A stretch of 64,000 bases of DNA from Banduia mediterranea (lineage in GTDB: Bacteria > Pseudomonadota > Gammaproteobacteria > Nevskiales > Nevskiaceae): assembly GCF_031846245.1 (NCBI RefSeq), contig NZ_JAVRIC010000009.1:62001-126000 (forward strand), given 5' to 3'. Position numbers and translations under genes: made by a program. Of this stretch, positions 7,900 through 18,206 are shown piece after piece. A model generated the notes under the pieces. That model was given only the letters and a program-made list of their open reading frames with translations. It did not search any database and was not told where the DNA came from. Within the stretch, counting starts at the first letter, position 1. Each line of letters begins with the position of its first letter.

Positions 7900-9990
7900 A
7901 TGTCCGCAGTTGAGTACCGTATCGAGGGGCCGTGCGCCGTCCTTGTGATGCAGAACCCGCCAGTGAATGGCTTGGCCCAGGCGGTACGAACGGGCGTGAT
8001 GGAAGCGCTGGATCGCGCGCTTGCGGACGCCGAAATCAAGGCGGTCGTGATCACCGGTAGCGGCGGGCATTTCTCGGGCGGCGCGGATATTCGCGAGTTC
8101 AACACGCCGAAGATGGAAGCCGCACCGAGCCTGCACGACCTCATCGCGGCGATCGAGCGATCCGCCAAACCTGTCGTCGCCGCGATCGAAGGCACCGCCA
8201 TGGGCGGCGGCCTGGAGCTGGCGCTGGCCTGTCACTACCGCGTCGCCACCGGCAAGTCGGTGATCGCGCTGCCGGAAGTGAAGCTGGGCCTGCTGCCGGG
8301 TGGTGGCGGCACGCAGCGACTGCCGCGCGTCGTGGGCCTGGAGCTGGCGCTGAACATGATCGTTTCCGGCACGCCGGTGCCGGCCGCCAAACTGGCGCAG
8401 ACCGAGTTGTTCGACGCCGTGGTCGAATCCGGCGCGGTGGCGGCCGCCAGCCAATTGATCGCGGACCGTCTCGCCGCCGGCGAAGTGCCGGTGCTGGTGC
8501 GCGACCGCAAGCTCGTGCACGCCGATGCCGAGGCCTTTCTCGACATCGCCAGACTCAATGTGCGCGCCATGGCCGGAGCTTATCCGGCGCCGATGGCCTG
8601 CCTGGAATGCGTGGCCGCGTCGACCAGCAAGCCGTTCGACGAAGGTCTGCGTTTCGAGTGCGAGCAGTTCACCTTGCTGATGAACGGCGAGGAATCCAAG
8701 GCGCTGCGTCACGCGTTCTTCAGCGAACGCGCGGCCAGCAAGATTCCGGATGTACCGTCGGACACGCCGCTGCGCCGCATCGACAAGCTGGGCGTGATCG
8801 GCGCCGGCACCATGGGCGGCGGCATCAGCATGAATTTTCTCAACGCCGGCATCCCCGTCACCCTCGTCGAGCAGAAGCAGGACGCGCTGGATCGCGGCGT
8901 GGCGACGATGCGTGGCAACTACGAGCGCTCGCTGAAGAAGGGCAAGCTCAGCCAGGACAAGCTCGATACACGCATGGCCTTGCTCACGCCGTCCCTGTCG
9001 ATGGAGGCGCTGGCGGACTGCGATTTGATCATCGAAGCGGTGTTCGAGGAGATCGGGGTCAAGCAGCAGGTGTTCGAAGTGCTGGATGCGATCGCCAAGC
9101 CCGGCGCGATCCTGGCTTCGAATACTTCCACGCTGGATGTGGACCGGATCGCTGGATTCACCCGGCGGCCGGCCGATGTGTTGGGCATGCATTTCTTCTC
9201 GCCGGCCAACGTCATGAAGTTGCTGGAAGTGGTGCGCGGCAAGGCCACCGCCAAGGACGCCCTGGCCACGGTCATGGCGCTGGGCAAGAAGATCGGCAAG
9301 ACCGCCGTGGTGTCCGGGGTCTGCGACGGTTTCATCGGCAATCGCATGCTCGAACCCTATGTGCGCGAGGCGCTGTTTCTGGTGGAGGAAGGTGCGAGCC
9401 CGCAGCAGGTCGACAAGGCGATGGAGCGTTTCGGCATGGCCATGGGGCCGTTCCGTGTCGGCGATCTGGCCGGCAATGACATCGGCTGGTCGATCCGCAA
9501 GCGGCGCTACGTCGAGCGGCCGGAGATGTTCTATCCCAAGCTGGCCGATCGCCTGTGTGAACTCGGCCGCTTCGGCCAGAAGGTCGGCAAGGGTTGGTAT
9601 CGCTACGAACCGGGCCGGCGTGACGCGATTCCCGATGCCGAGGTGACGGCCTTGATCGACTCGCACCGGCGCGAACTGGGCATTACTCCACGCGCGCTCA
9701 GCGATGAGGAAATCGTTTCGCGCTGCGTGCTGGCACTGGTCAACGAGGGCGCACGGCTACTGGAAGAAGGGATTGCCGCACGCGCGTCCGATCTCGATGT
9801 GGTCTATCTCAGTGGCTACGGCTTCCCCGCGCTGCGCGGCGGCCCCATGCACTACGCGGACAGCCTGGGCCTCTACAACGTGGCCCGCAGCATGCGCGGC
9901 TACGCCGCCAGCGCCCACGGTGATCGCGCGTTCTGGACGCCTGCTCCCTTGATCGAAAAGCTCGCCGCCGACGGCGGAACCTTCAACTGA
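7900..9990 (+). CDS. Fused enoyl-CoA hydratase / 3-hydroxyacyl-CoA dehydrogenase
   Basis: A 696-residue bifunctional beta-oxidation enzyme that hydrates trans-2-enoyl-CoA and oxidises the resulting 3-hydroxyacyl-CoA with NAD. Residues 1-200 form a crotonase domain with [15 protein letters not shown] and both glutamate-bearing segments (GGGLELAL and [16 protein letters not shown]). From about 295 comes the NAD-binding domain ([13 protein letters not shown]), the [18 protein letters not shown] block with the catalytic His, and two C-terminal dehydrogenase domains. The order is that of FadB/FadJ and peroxisomal EHHADH. The ATG at 7900 follows GAGAGGAGCG. It is the first gene of the rightward operon. 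Confidence 0.95.
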   Translation: MSAVEYRIEGPCAVLVMQNPPVNGLAQAVRTGVMEALDRALADAEIKAVVITGSGGHFSGGADIREFNTPKMEAAPSLHDLIAAIERSAKPVVAAIEGTAMGGGLELALACHYRVATGKSVIALPEVKLGLLPGGGGTQRLPRVVGLELALNMIVSGTPVPAAKLAQTELFDAVVESGAVAAASQLIADRLAAGEVPVLVRDRKLVHADAEAFLDIARLNVRAMAGAYPAPMACLECVAASTSKPFDEGLRFECEQFTLLMNGEESKALRHAFFSERAASKIPDVPSDTPLRRIDKLGVIGAGTMGGGISMNFLNAGIPVTLVEQKQDALDRGVATMRGNYERSLKKGKLSQDKLDTRMALLTPSLSMEALADCDLIIEAVFEEIGVKQQVFEVLDAIAKPGAILASNTSTLDVDRIAGFTRRPADVLGMHFFSPANVMKLLEVVRGKATAKDALATVMALGKKIGKTAVVSGVCDGFIGNRMLEPYVREALFLVEEGASPQQVDKAMERFGMAMGPFRVGDLAGNDIGWSIRKRRYVERPEMFYPKLADRLCELGRFGQKVGKGWYRYEPGRRDAIPDAEVTALIDSHRRELGITPRALSDEEIVSRCVLALVNEGARLLEEGIAARASDLDVVYLSGYGFPALRGGPMHYADSLGLYNVARSMRGYAASAHGDRAFWTPAPLIEKLAADGGTFN

Positions 9991-10007
9991 GCCCGGACCC
10001 TTCAGCC

Positions 10008-11186
10008 ATGAAAGAAGCCCTGATCGTTTCCACCGCGCGTACCGCCCTGAGCAGGAGCTGGAAAGGCGCGTTCAACATGACTCACGGCGCCACCCTGGGC
10101 GGCCATGTGACGCAGCACGCCGTCGAGCGTGCCGGGGTCGACCCGGCCGAAATCGAGGATGTGCTGTTCGGCTGCGGGTATCCGGAGTCCGCCACCGGCT
10201 CCAACATCGCGCGTCAGATCGCCTTGCGCGCAGGCTTGCCGGTGTCGGTGGCCGGCGCCACCGTCAATCGTTTCTGCTCGTCCGGCCTGCAGACCATCGC
10301 CATGGCGGCGCAGCGCATCATTGCCGGCGAAGGTGAAACCTACGTCGCGGGCGGCGTCGAGTCGATCTCCTGCGTGCAGAACCGCATCAATCGTCACATG
10401 CTCGTGGAGAACTGGCTCGGCGAACATAAGCCGGAAATCTACTGGTCGATGCTGCAGACTGCCGAGACCGTGGCCCAGCGTTACGGCATCAGCCGCGAAC
10501 GGCAGGACGAGTACGGCGTGCGCAGCCAGCAACTCGCCGCCGCCGCGCGTGAGGCCGGAAAGTTCGACGACGAGATCGTGCCGCTGAGCACGCGCATGGC
10601 GGTCGCCGACAAGAAGACCGGTCAGCTCGGCACGCGCGACGTCACCGCCGCGGCCGATGAAGGCATACGCGGCGACACCGTGCTGGAGGTCGTCTCCAAG
10701 CTGCGTCCAGCCTTGCCGGGCGGCGTGATTTCGGCCGGCAACGCCAGCCAGTTCTCGGACGGCGCCTCCGCCGCCGTGGTGATGGACGCGGCTACCGCCG
10801 CCGCCCGCAACATCAAGCCCCTGGGCGTGTTTCGCGGCTTTGCCGTGGCCGGCTGCGAACCCGATGAAATGGGTATCGGTCCGGTGTTCGCCGTGCCCAA
10901 GCTGCTCAGGCGCGCCGGCCTCACGGTGGATGACATCGACCTCTGGGAACTCAATGAGGCGTTCGCGGTGCAGGTTCTGTACTGCGCCGACCAGTTGGGT
11001 ATCCCGATGGACAGGCTCAACGTCAACGGCGGCTCGATCGCGGTGGGCCATCCCTATGGCATGACCGGCGCGCGTCTGGTCGGGCACGCACTGATCGAGG
11101 GCAAGCGTCGCGGCGCCAAGCATGTGGTGGTGACGATGTGCATCGGCGGCGGAATGGGGGCGGCCGGCCTGTTCGAAGTGGTGTAG
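10008..11186 (+). CDS. Acetyl-CoA acyltransferase (thiolase)
   Basis: A 392-residue thiolase that cleaves 3-ketoacyl-CoA with CoA to acetyl-CoA and a shortened acyl-CoA. The nucleophilic Cys lies in [10 protein letters not shown] near residue 90, the His in [17 protein letters not shown], and the second Cys in [10 protein letters not shown] near the C-terminus. It begins 17 bases after the bifunctional hydratase/dehydrogenase and completes the beta-oxidation spiral with it. Confidence 0.95.
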   Translation: MKEALIVSTARTALSRSWKGAFNMTHGATLGGHVTQHAVERAGVDPAEIEDVLFGCGYPESATGSNIARQIALRAGLPVSVAGATVNRFCSSGLQTIAMAAQRIIAGEGETYVAGGVESISCVQNRINRHMLVENWLGEHKPEIYWSMLQTAETVAQRYGISRERQDEYGVRSQQLAAAAREAGKFDDEIVPLSTRMAVADKKTGQLGTRDVTAAADEGIRGDTVLEVVSKLRPALPGGVISAGNASQFSDGASAAVVMDAATAAARNIKPLGVFRGFAVAGCEPDEMGIGPVFAVPKLLRRAGLTVDDIDLWELNEAFAVQVLYCADQLGIPMDRLNVNGGSIAVGHPYGMTGARLVGHALIEGKRRGAKHVVVTMCIGGGMGAAGLFEVV

Positions 11187-11247
11187 TGCCACGAGCAATG
11201 CGCCGATCCCAAGCCATATCAAATCCCACAATTCGGAGACCCTTCCC

Positions 11248-12024
11248 ATGAGCGTCAAACAACTACTCGACCTGAGCGGCAAGGTCGCCGTCATCACCGG
11301 CGGCTCGCGCGGCCTGGGCCTACAGATGGCCGAGGCACTCGGCGAAATGGGGGCCAGGCTCGCCATTACCGCGCGCAAGCCCGCCGAACTCGAAGAGGCC
11401 AAGGCGCATCTCGAAGGCATGGGCATCGAAGTGCTGACGGTGGTCGGTGATCTTTCGAAGTTCGACACCATCGTCGGCATCGTCGATGCGGTGATGCAGC
11501 GCTATGGGCAGATCGATGTGCTGGTGAACAACGCCGGTACCACCTGGGGCGCCAACGCCGAGGATCATCCGCTGGAGGCCTGGCAGAAGGTCGTGGACCT
11601 GAACCTGACCGGTCTGTTCCGCATCACCCAGGAAGTGGGCCAGCGCTCGATGTTGCCGCGCAAACAGGGGCGCATCATCAATGTGGCCTCGATCGCCGGC
11701 TTGCTCGGCAATCCGCACCAGATTCAGCGCACCCTGGCCTATAACACGACCAAGGGCGGCGTGGTCAATCTGACGCGCGCGCTGGCGGCGGAATGGGGCC
11801 AGCATGGTGTTACCGTCAACGCGATCTGCCCGGGCTTCTTCCATAGCAAGATGGCCGACAAGCTGATCGAGAACAGCGAGAAGATGATTCTTGAGCTGAC
11901 ACCCACCGGCCGCATCGGCGGCAATGAGGATCTCAAGGGTCTTGCCGTGCTGCTGGCCTCCGGTGCGTCCGCGCATATCACTGGCCAGGCCATCGCGGTT
12001 GATGGCGGCGCCTCCGCAATCTGA
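11248..12024 (+). CDS. Short-chain dehydrogenase/reductase
   Basis: A 258-residue classical SDR with the cofactor motif TGGSRGLG near residue 16, NNAG, the catalytic Ser in NVASIAGL and the YNTTK catalytic pair. The substrate is unknown; the context points to a hydroxyacyl-CoA or keto/hydroxy acid. The P. putida levulinate operon likewise places an SDR (LvaD) beside its kinase and dehydrogenase. The ATG at 11248 follows CGGAGAC. It lies 61 bases after the thiolase and 7 bases before the next gene. Confidence 0.9.
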   Translation: MSVKQLLDLSGKVAVITGGSRGLGLQMAEALGEMGARLAITARKPAELEEAKAHLEGMGIEVLTVVGDLSKFDTIVGIVDAVMQRYGQIDVLVNNAGTTWGANAEDHPLEAWQKVVDLNLTGLFRITQEVGQRSMLPRKQGRIINVASIAGLLGNPHQIQRTLAYNTTKGGVVNLTRALAAEWGQHGVTVNAICPGFFHSKMADKLIENSEKMILELTPTGRIGGNEDLKGLAVLLASGASAHITGQAIAVDGGASAI

Positions 12025-12031
12025 GAATTGA

Positions 12032-13039
12032 ATGACGCCGATCCCGAACAGCAATCGCCAGATTCTGCTGGTCTCGCGTCCGCAGGGCGCCGTCAGCGAA
12101 GACAGCTTCCGCATCGTCGACGCCGCCGTGCCTGAGATTAGCGACGGCCAGGTGTTGGTGCGCAATCACTACCTGTCACTGGACCCCTATATGCGTGGGC
12201 GCCTGAATGACGCCAAGAGCTATGCCGATCCGCAGCCGCTGGACGAGGTGATGATCGGCGGCACCGTGGGCGAGGTCATCGACTCGAAATTCGACGGGCT
12301 CGAAGCGGGTGATCGCGTCGTCGGTATGGGTGGTTGGCAGCTGGTTTCGGCTCAGGCCGGGAACAGCTTGCGCAAGTTGCCGCCAGGCTTGCCGCTGTCC
12401 GTGTTCCTGGGCGCGGTGGGCATGCCGGGCGTGACCGCCTGGATCGGCCTGATGACGATCGGCGAACCCAAGGCCGGCGAAACCGTGGTGGTGTCCTCGG
12501 CGGCCGGAGCGGTCGGCGGCGTGGTGGGCCAACTCGCCAAGGCGCGCGGTTGCCGCGCGGTCGGCATTGCCGGCGGCCCGGAAAAATGTCGTTACGTGAC
12601 CGAGGAACTCGGCTTTGACGCCTGCCTCGACTACAAGGCCGGTGATCTCTATGCCCGACTCAAGGCGGCCACGCCGGACGGTATCGACGTGTACTTCGAG
12701 AACGTCGGCGGCGAGATATTCGACACGGTGATTCGGCGCCTCAATCCGTTCGCGCGGATACCGGTCTGCGGCTGGATTTCCAGTTACGACAGCGGCGCGC
12801 TGTATCCGATCAGGAATCTGCCGATCATTCTGACGATGCGCGCCAGGATGCAGGGCTTCATCGTCAGCGAACATCTGGAGCACTGGGCCGACGCGTTGCG
12901 TGAACTCGGCGAACTGGTGGCGGCCGGACGGATCAAGTATCGCGAGCGCATCACCGAAGGGCTCGAAAAGGCACCGGCCGAATTCATCGGCCTGCTGCAC
13001 GGCGCCAACTTCGGCAAACAGCTGATCAAGCTGATCTGA
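12032..13039 (+). CDS. NADP-dependent oxidoreductase, MDR superfamily
   Basis: A 335-residue zinc-less medium-chain reductase of the leukotriene B4 dehydrogenase/prostaglandin reductase type. The N-terminal catalytic half contains HYLSLDPYMRGRL and the Rossmann half contains SSAAGAVGGVVGQLAKARG. Family members reduce the carbon-carbon double bond of enones or enoyl compounds with NADPH. In this operon it could remove an unsaturation that blocks beta-oxidation; that is inference. It starts 7 bases after the SDR stop, so the genes are tightly coupled. Confidence 0.9.
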   Translation: MTPIPNSNRQILLVSRPQGAVSEDSFRIVDAAVPEISDGQVLVRNHYLSLDPYMRGRLNDAKSYADPQPLDEVMIGGTVGEVIDSKFDGLEAGDRVVGMGGWQLVSAQAGNSLRKLPPGLPLSVFLGAVGMPGVTAWIGLMTIGEPKAGETVVVSSAAGAVGGVVGQLAKARGCRAVGIAGGPEKCRYVTEELGFDACLDYKAGDLYARLKAATPDGIDVYFENVGGEIFDTVIRRLNPFARIPVCGWISSYDSGALYPIRNLPIILTMRARMQGFIVSEHLEHWADALRELGELVAAGRIKYRERITEGLEKAPAEFIGLLHGANFGKQLIKLI

Positions 13040-13055
13040 ACGGAGAAAGGCGGCG

Positions 13056-14114
13056 ATGACCCAATCCAGCCGTGTCCCCAGCACGCCGGTGCGCGAGGCA
13101 CACCGCTTCGACGAATCCAACCTGCACGCCTACATCGAGCGCGAACTCGGCCTCAAGGGCGAGCTCAGCGTCGAACGGTTCGAAGGCGGGCAGTCCAATC
13201 CGACCTATCGAGTGACGATGGGCGGCGAGCGCATGGTGCTGCGACGCAAGCCACCGGGCCCGCTGCTGCCATCCGCGCATGCGGTGGATCGCGAATTCCG
13301 GGTGATGCGCGCGCTCGAGGACAGCGCCGTGCCGGTGGCGAAGATGCTGGCGCTGTGTGAGGACGATTCCGTCATCGGCACCATGTTCTATCTGATGCAG
13401 TACGTCGAAGGGCGCATCTGGTGGGACCCGCGGCTACAGGACCTCGGCAGCGATCAGCGCACCGCAGTGTTCGACGAAATGAACCGCGTCATCGCCGCGC
13501 TGCACCAGGTCGACTACGAAGCGCGCGGTCTCGGCGACTACGGCAAGACCGGCGCTTACATGGAACGCCAGATCGGGCGCTGGTCCAAGCAGTACCTGGC
13601 CGCCGAAACCCAGCCGATCGAGGCCATGCACAAGCTCATCGAATGGCTGCCCAAGCACCGTCCGGACGACGACGCCAGCAGCATCGTTCACGGCGACTTT
13701 CGGCTCGACAACCTGATGTTCCACCCGCAGGAGCCGCGCGTTCTGGCGGTGCTCGACTGGGAGCTGTCGACACTCGGTCATCCCTTGGTGGACTTCGCCT
13801 ATCACCTGATGACCTGGCGGATTCCAGCCGAGCTGATGCGCGGCCTGGCCGGCGCCGACCTCAAGGCGCTCGGGATTCCTGGCGAGGCCGAATACGTTGC
13901 GCGGTATTGCGCACGCACCGGTCGCAGTGGCGGTATCGCCGATCTGGATTACTACGTCGCCTTCAACATGTTCCGCCTCGCCTCGATTTTGCAGGGCGTG
14001 GCCAAGCGCGCCGAACAGGGCAACGCCTCCAGCGCCAAGGCCGTGGAAATGGGGAAGGCGGCACGGCCGCTGGCCGAACTGGCCTGGCAACAAGCCCGCC
14101 GTGTCGGCGGCTGA
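13056..14114 (+). CDS. APH-family phosphotransferase, ACAD10/11 kinase-like
   Basis: A 352-residue aminoglycoside-phosphotransferase-fold kinase. The N-lobe carries FEGGQSNPTYRVT and VLRRKPPG. The catalytic loop is VHGDFRLDNLMFHP, near residue 210, and the metal-binding LDWELSTLGHPLVDFAYHL follows. Kinases of this group are fused to, or sit beside, acyl-CoA dehydrogenases: in mammalian ACAD10/11 and the P. putida levulinate pathway (LvaA) they phosphorylate the 4-hydroxyl of a 4-hydroxyacyl-CoA. The next gene is such a dehydrogenase, 21 bases downstream. Antibiotic resistance is unlikely in this context. Confidence 0.85.
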   Translation: MTQSSRVPSTPVREAHRFDESNLHAYIERELGLKGELSVERFEGGQSNPTYRVTMGGERMVLRRKPPGPLLPSAHAVDREFRVMRALEDSAVPVAKMLALCEDDSVIGTMFYLMQYVEGRIWWDPRLQDLGSDQRTAVFDEMNRVIAALHQVDYEARGLGDYGKTGAYMERQIGRWSKQYLAAETQPIEAMHKLIEWLPKHRPDDDASSIVHGDFRLDNLMFHPQEPRVLAVLDWELSTLGHPLVDFAYHLMTWRIPAELMRGLAGADLKALGIPGEAEYVARYCARTGRSGGIADLDYYVAFNMFRLASILQGVAKRAEQGNASSAKAVEMGKAARPLAELAWQQARRVGG

Positions 14115-14135
14115 ACGACCACCCAGGAGATTTCA

Positions 14136-15359
14136 ATGGACTTCGCCTATTCCGAGCGCTGTCAGCAGTACCGCGAACGTGTCAGCCGCTTCATGGACGA
14201 GCACGTGTTCCCGGCCGAGGCCGATTTCTTTGCGGAGGTCGCAGCCAATCGTCAGGCCGGCAACGCCTGGGTGCCGACCGCTGTCGTCGAAACCCTCAAG
14301 GAGAAGGCGCGGGCGGCCGGTCTGTGGAACCTGTTCCTGCCCGAATCCGGGGACGGAGCCGGGCTCAGCAATCTGGAATACGCGCCGCTGGCGGAATTGA
14401 TGGGGCGGTCGCCGATCGCACCGGAAGTCTTCAATTGCAGCGCGCCGGATACCGGCAACATGGAAGTGCTGGCGCGCTACGGCTCGCCGCAACAGCAGGA
14501 ACGCTGGCTCAAGCCGCTGCTGGCCGGCGAGATTCGCTCTTGTTTCGCGATGACCGAACCGGCCGTGGCCTCCAGCGATGCCACCAATATCGAAGCGCGT
14601 ATTACGAGGGATGGAGACGACTACATCCTCAAGGGGCGCAAGTGGTGGACCTCTGGCGCCAATGATCCGCGCTGCAAGGTTGCGATCTTCATGGGCAAGT
14701 CCGATCCGGACAATGCCGACCGGCACCGCCAGCAATCCATGATTCTGGTACCGATGGACGCGCCAGGCCTGAAAATCCTGCGTCACCTGCCGGTGTTTGG
14801 CTACGACGACGCGCCGCACGGCCACGCCGAGATCGAGTTCGACGATGTGCGCGTGCCCGCGTCCAATATATTGCTGGGCGAGGGGCGCGGATTCGAGATC
14901 GCCCAGGGCCGGCTCGGGCCGGGCCGGATTCATCACTGCATGCGCCTGATCGGTCTGGCCGAACGCGCCTTGCAGTTGATGTGCCGGCGTGCCTCGCAAC
15001 GCAAGGCCTTCGGGCGGCTGGTGGCCGAGCAATCGGTGACGATGGAACGTATTGCCGACGCGCGCATCCTGATCGATCAGGCACGCCTTCTCACGCTCAA
15101 TGCCGCCTGGATGATGGACACGGTGGGCAACAAGGCCGCGCTCAAGCAGATCGGCATGATCAAGGTGGCCGCGCCGAACATGGCCTGTCAGGTCATCGAC
15201 TGGGCGATGCAGGTCCACGGCGCAGCCGCAATGTCGGACGACTTCCCGCTGGCCTATGCCTATACCAGTGCGCGCAGTCTGCGTTTCGCCGATGGCCCGG
15301 ACGAGGTGCATCGCAATCAGATCGCCAAGCTCGAGCTGCGTGCGCAGTTGCCGCGCTGA
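14136..15359 (+). CDS. Acyl-CoA dehydrogenase, ACAD10/11 type
   Basis: A 407-residue flavoprotein of the acyl-CoA dehydrogenase family. Motifs are [17 protein letters not shown] for FAD/substrate binding, [34 protein letters not shown], and a C-terminal [15 protein letters not shown] that carries the expected catalytic-Glu segment in the ACAD10/11 form. It directly follows the APH-type kinase with its own AGGAGA ribosome site. In the known pairs this protein eliminates phosphate from a 4-phosphoacyl-CoA instead of simple dehydrogenation, so the annotation as a dehydrogenase may be only structural. Confidence 0.9.
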   Translation: MDFAYSERCQQYRERVSRFMDEHVFPAEADFFAEVAANRQAGNAWVPTAVVETLKEKARAAGLWNLFLPESGDGAGLSNLEYAPLAELMGRSPIAPEVFNCSAPDTGNMEVLARYGSPQQQERWLKPLLAGEIRSCFAMTEPAVASSDATNIEARITRDGDDYILKGRKWWTSGANDPRCKVAIFMGKSDPDNADRHRQQSMILVPMDAPGLKILRHLPVFGYDDAPHGHAEIEFDDVRVPASNILLGEGRGFEIAQGRLGPGRIHHCMRLIGLAERALQLMCRRASQRKAFGRLVAEQSVTMERIADARILIDQARLLTLNAAWMMDTVGNKAALKQIGMIKVAAPNMACQVIDWAMQVHGAAAMSDDFPLAYAYTSARSLRFADGPDEVHRNQIAKLELRAQLPR

Positions 15360-15381
15360 GCCCAGGCCGAAAGACAAGAAT

Positions 15382-16191
15382 ATGCCTGACGACTACGCCG
15401 AACGGCCCGACACAGCGGGTAGCAAGGACCGTCAATTCGTGACCGCGCTGGCGCGTGGCTTGTCGGTGCTGCGCTGCTGGAAAGGCGGTGACAAGTACCT
15501 TGGCAATCGCGACATCGCCGCGCGCACCGGCTTGCCGAAACCCACCGTATCGCGCCTGACCCACACGCTGACCGAACTGGGTTATCTGGACTATTCGGAG
15601 ACGCTGGAAAAGTACTCGCTGGGTGTCGGCGTGCTCGCGCTCGGTCATGCCTATCTGGCCAACCAGAGCGTTCGCGAGGTGGCGCGGCCGTTGATGCAGG
15701 CGCTGGCCGAGGCGTTCGAGGCGACGGTATTGCTGGGCACGCCGGATCAGACGCACATGGTCGTGGTCGAGGTCTGCCACGGCAACGAGAACTTCCTGCT
15801 CAAGCGTGATGTTGGCCAGCGTGTTCCGCACTGCACCACCGCACTCGGCCGAGCCTATCTGGCCGCCCTGCCAGCGTCCGAGCGGGAGCAGGCGATTCGC
15901 CGGCTGCAAACGCATTCTCACGGCGCAGACTGGGCGCGTGCGCGCGCGGGCATCGATCAGGCCTGCGCGGACTATCAGCGCTACGGTTTCGTCTTTTCGC
16001 TGGGCGAATGGCGCCCGCAGGTTTACGCCGCCGGCGTGCCACTGGTATCGCAGGACGCTTCGCGCATCTTCGCGATCAACTGCAGTGGTCCGCTGTACGC
16101 CATGACTAGAAAGCGCATCGTGCAGGACATCGGGCCGCGCCTGTTGCAGATGCGCGATCAGATCATCTCGACGCTGGGCGGCCGCTTCTGA
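15382..16191 (+). CDS. IclR-family transcriptional regulator
   Basis: A 269-residue regulator. The N-terminal winged helix (residues 20-85) contains NRDIAARTGLPKPTVSRLTH. The C-terminal IclR effector domain includes HCTTALGRAYLAAL and FAINCSGP. It is the ninth gene of the catabolic locus, 22 bases after the acyl-CoA dehydrogenase, on the same strand. The spaced CGAAA/TTTCG repeat in the divergent promoter is the likely binding site. An acyl-CoA or free-acid effector is probable. Confidence 0.92.
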   Translation: MPDDYAERPDTAGSKDRQFVTALARGLSVLRCWKGGDKYLGNRDIAARTGLPKPTVSRLTHTLTELGYLDYSETLEKYSLGVGVLALGHAYLANQSVREVARPLMQALAEAFEATVLLGTPDQTHMVVVEVCHGNENFLLKRDVGQRVPHCTTALGRAYLAALPASEREQAIRRLQTHSHGADWARARAGIDQACADYQRYGFVFSLGEWRPQVYAAGVPLVSQDASRIFAINCSGPLYAMTRKRIVQDIGPRLLQMRDQIISTLGGRF

Positions 16192-16251
16192 ACCTTGTCC
16201 TGGCAGCGGATCCGGTTTGCATGGCGTCGGGCGCTGCGGCAGGCTGGGCTC

Positions 16252-16701
16252 ATGAACGCGAACAAGCACCTGATCGAAGACGAGGGCGGTATGGACCGCC
16301 TGCTGGCCGGGATCCGAAGCATCGCCGTGCTCGGTATCAAGACCGAAGCGCAAGCCGGACAGGCGGCCTTCTATGTGCCAAAGTACTTGGTGGAGGCGGG
16401 GCTGAGGGTGATCCCGGTGCCGGTCTATTACCCCGAAGTCGAGCAGATACTGGGTGAGCCGGTCAACCGCCGGCTGGCAGACATTCCGCAGGACGTCGAT
16501 CTGGTCAACATCTTTCGTCGGCCGGCGGATATCGATGCGCATGTCGATGACATCCTGCTCAAGCGTCCACGCGCAGTGTGGATGCAGCTCGGGATTCGCA
16601 ACGATGCCGTCGCGCGGCGGCTGGCGGATGCCGGAATCGACGTGGTGCAGGATCGTTGCCTGATGGTGGAGCATCGCCGCTTCGCCGCCGCTGCTCGATG
16701 A
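16252..16701 (+). CDS. CoA-binding protein, YccU-like
   Basis: A 149-residue single Rossmann-fold CoA-binding domain (SIAVLGIKTEAQAGQAAFYV, then VIPVPVYYP, VDLVNIFRRP and AVWMQLGIRNDAVARRLADA). Family members bind CoA or acyl-CoA but have no known catalytic role. The ATG at 16252 is favoured since it lies next to the conserved start of the domain. The gene is 60 bases after the IclR gene and converges on the fatty-acid transporter gene. Confidence 0.85.
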   Translation: MNANKHLIEDEGGMDRLLAGIRSIAVLGIKTEAQAGQAAFYVPKYLVEAGLRVIPVPVYYPEVEQILGEPVNRRLADIPQDVDLVNIFRRPADIDAHVDDILLKRPRAVWMQLGIRNDAVARRLADAGIDVVQDRCLMVEHRRFAAAAR

Positions 16702-16722
16702 GGCCCGGCGCGTCGACGCACT

Positions 16723-18069
16723 TCAGATCGCGCTGAGCGACACCACAAAGATCAGGCCCGACCACAGCAGCGCCACGAACGAATAGCCCATCACGGACCG
16801 TGCGCTGACCCGGGCCAGGGTCAGCACCGGCAGCATGATCAGCGGCTGGATGAGGTTGGTCCATTCGTCACCCAGCGACACCGCCATCGCGGTGGCCGAT
16901 AGCGAGGCGCCGATCTGGTCCGCCACCGTCATCATGATCGGCCCCTGGACCGCCCATTGGGCACCGCCCGAAGGAATGAAGATGTTGAGCAGGCCGCCGC
17001 TGAAGAAGGCGAACAGCGGCAGGCTGTCGGCATCCGCCACCGAGGCGCAAGCAGCTACCAGCATGGCGCCCAGGCCGGAACTGGCGATCAGCCCCGCGAT
17101 GCCCGCATAGAACGGGTACTGAACCAGAAACGGCGCGGCGATGCGGCCGCCAGCCACCGTGATGCGGGCATAGCGATCAAGGTTTCCGGCGCAAAGTATC
17201 CCCACCGTCAGCAGGCTGAAGTTCATCAGATTGAGCGTCAGCCCGTCGCCGCGTGCGATGTAGTGGATGTACAGATAGATCAGCCCGAGCGCGGCAATCG
17301 CAGCGGCGAGCAGACGCGAGCGTTCGAGGCGCAGTGCCGGTGTGGCCGTCGCCGTGGTTTCGCCATCGGTGTCTGGGCCCGGCTGCGTCTCGCGCCTCAG
17401 GTGGTCCGGAATTTCCGCGATCTGCGCCGGATCGCGGGGGTGCAGCAGGGCCATGAGCACCGGCAGGCTCAGCAGGAGCACCGCCACGGTCAGCAGATTC
17501 CAAAGGGAAAACAGCGTCTCCGAGGCGGGGATGACGCCAATCTGCTCCTCAAGGAAATGGCCCGGTGTGGCGATCGTCAGACTGATCGATGCCGAGATGC
17601 CCTGATGCCAGACCACGAATCCGGAAAACGCCGACGCCACCAGTAGCGGATAGTGCACGCGAATGCCTCGCCGGCGACAGGCTTCGCCGACCGCGCGCGA
17701 CATGATCCCGGCGGCAACCAGCGCGGTCGACCAGGACAGCAGCGCGATCAGACCGGTCAGCAGGCATACCGTGATATAAGCCATGCGCGCCGAACGCACC
17801 AGGCCGGCGGTGTGCAGCAGCAGCGCATTGACCGGTCGCGTGCTCGCCAGCGCGTAGCCGAGCAACAGCGTCAGCGCGATCTGGTTGGTGAACGCGAGCA
17901 GATTCCAGAAGCCGTCGCCCCAGGCTTCGACCGCGCCGATCAGCGTGGTGTCCGTCAGCCCGATCGCCAGCGCGAACGTCAGCAGTGTAAGCAGCACGGC
18001 GATCACGAAGGAATCGGGCAGCCATCGTTCGAACACACGGACAATGGCGGTGATCAAGCGGTTCAACAC
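16723..18069 (-). CDS. Short-chain fatty acid transporter, AtoE family
   Basis: A 448-residue membrane protein with about ten hydrophobic helices. It matches the AtoE/short-chain fatty acid transporter family with FVIAVLLTLLTFALAIGLT, GDGFWNLLAFTNQIALTLLL, HQGISASISLTIATPGHFLE and the C-terminal FIPSGGAQWAVQGPIM. It should import acetoacetate, butyrate or similar short acids at the inner membrane. The GTG at 18069 lies five bases after GGAGGAG. It converges on the acyl-CoA catabolic operon, which could use its substrate. Confidence 0.9.
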   Translation of the reverse strand: MLNRLITAIVRVFERWLPDSFVIAVLLTLLTFALAIGLTDTTLIGAVEAWGDGFWNLLAFTNQIALTLLLGYALASTRPVNALLLHTAGLVRSARMAYITVCLLTGLIALLSWSTALVAAGIMSRAVGEACRRRGIRVHYPLLVASAFSGFVVWHQGISASISLTIATPGHFLEEQIGVIPASETLFSLWNLLTVAVLLLSLPVLMALLHPRDPAQIAEIPDHLRRETQPGPDTDGETTATATPALRLERSRLLAAAIAALGLIYLYIHYIARGDGLTLNLMNFSLLTVGILCAGNLDRYARITVAGGRIAAPFLVQYPFYAGIAGLIASSGLGAMLVAACASVADADSLPLFAFFSGGLLNIFIPSGGAQWAVQGPIMMTVADQIGASLSATAMAVSLGDEWTNLIQPLIMLPVLTLARVSARSVMGYSFVALLWSGLIFVVSLSAI

Positions 18070-18206
18070 GAATGCTCCTCCAGCGGTTCTGTTGTTGTGC
18101 CGCACCGCTGAACCGGGGCCGGCTATCGTTCTGTGCAGCAACTGTAGGGTTCGAGCTGCGCGGCGTCGAGGGTGGGCAGGGCTGCCCATCGCACGCAAGT
18201 CCAAGT

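Noticed and set aside
7744-9666. A 640-codon open frame on the minus strand opposite the hydratase/dehydrogenase gene
   Set aside because: It is His/Arg/Gly-rich with no domain, and mirrors a well-supported gene; codon bias at high GC leaves the antisense frame open.
13056-14114. Aminoglycoside resistance gene
   Set aside because: The fold is APH-like, but its context beside an acyl-CoA dehydrogenase and its close match to ACAD10/11-type kinases point to acyl metabolism.
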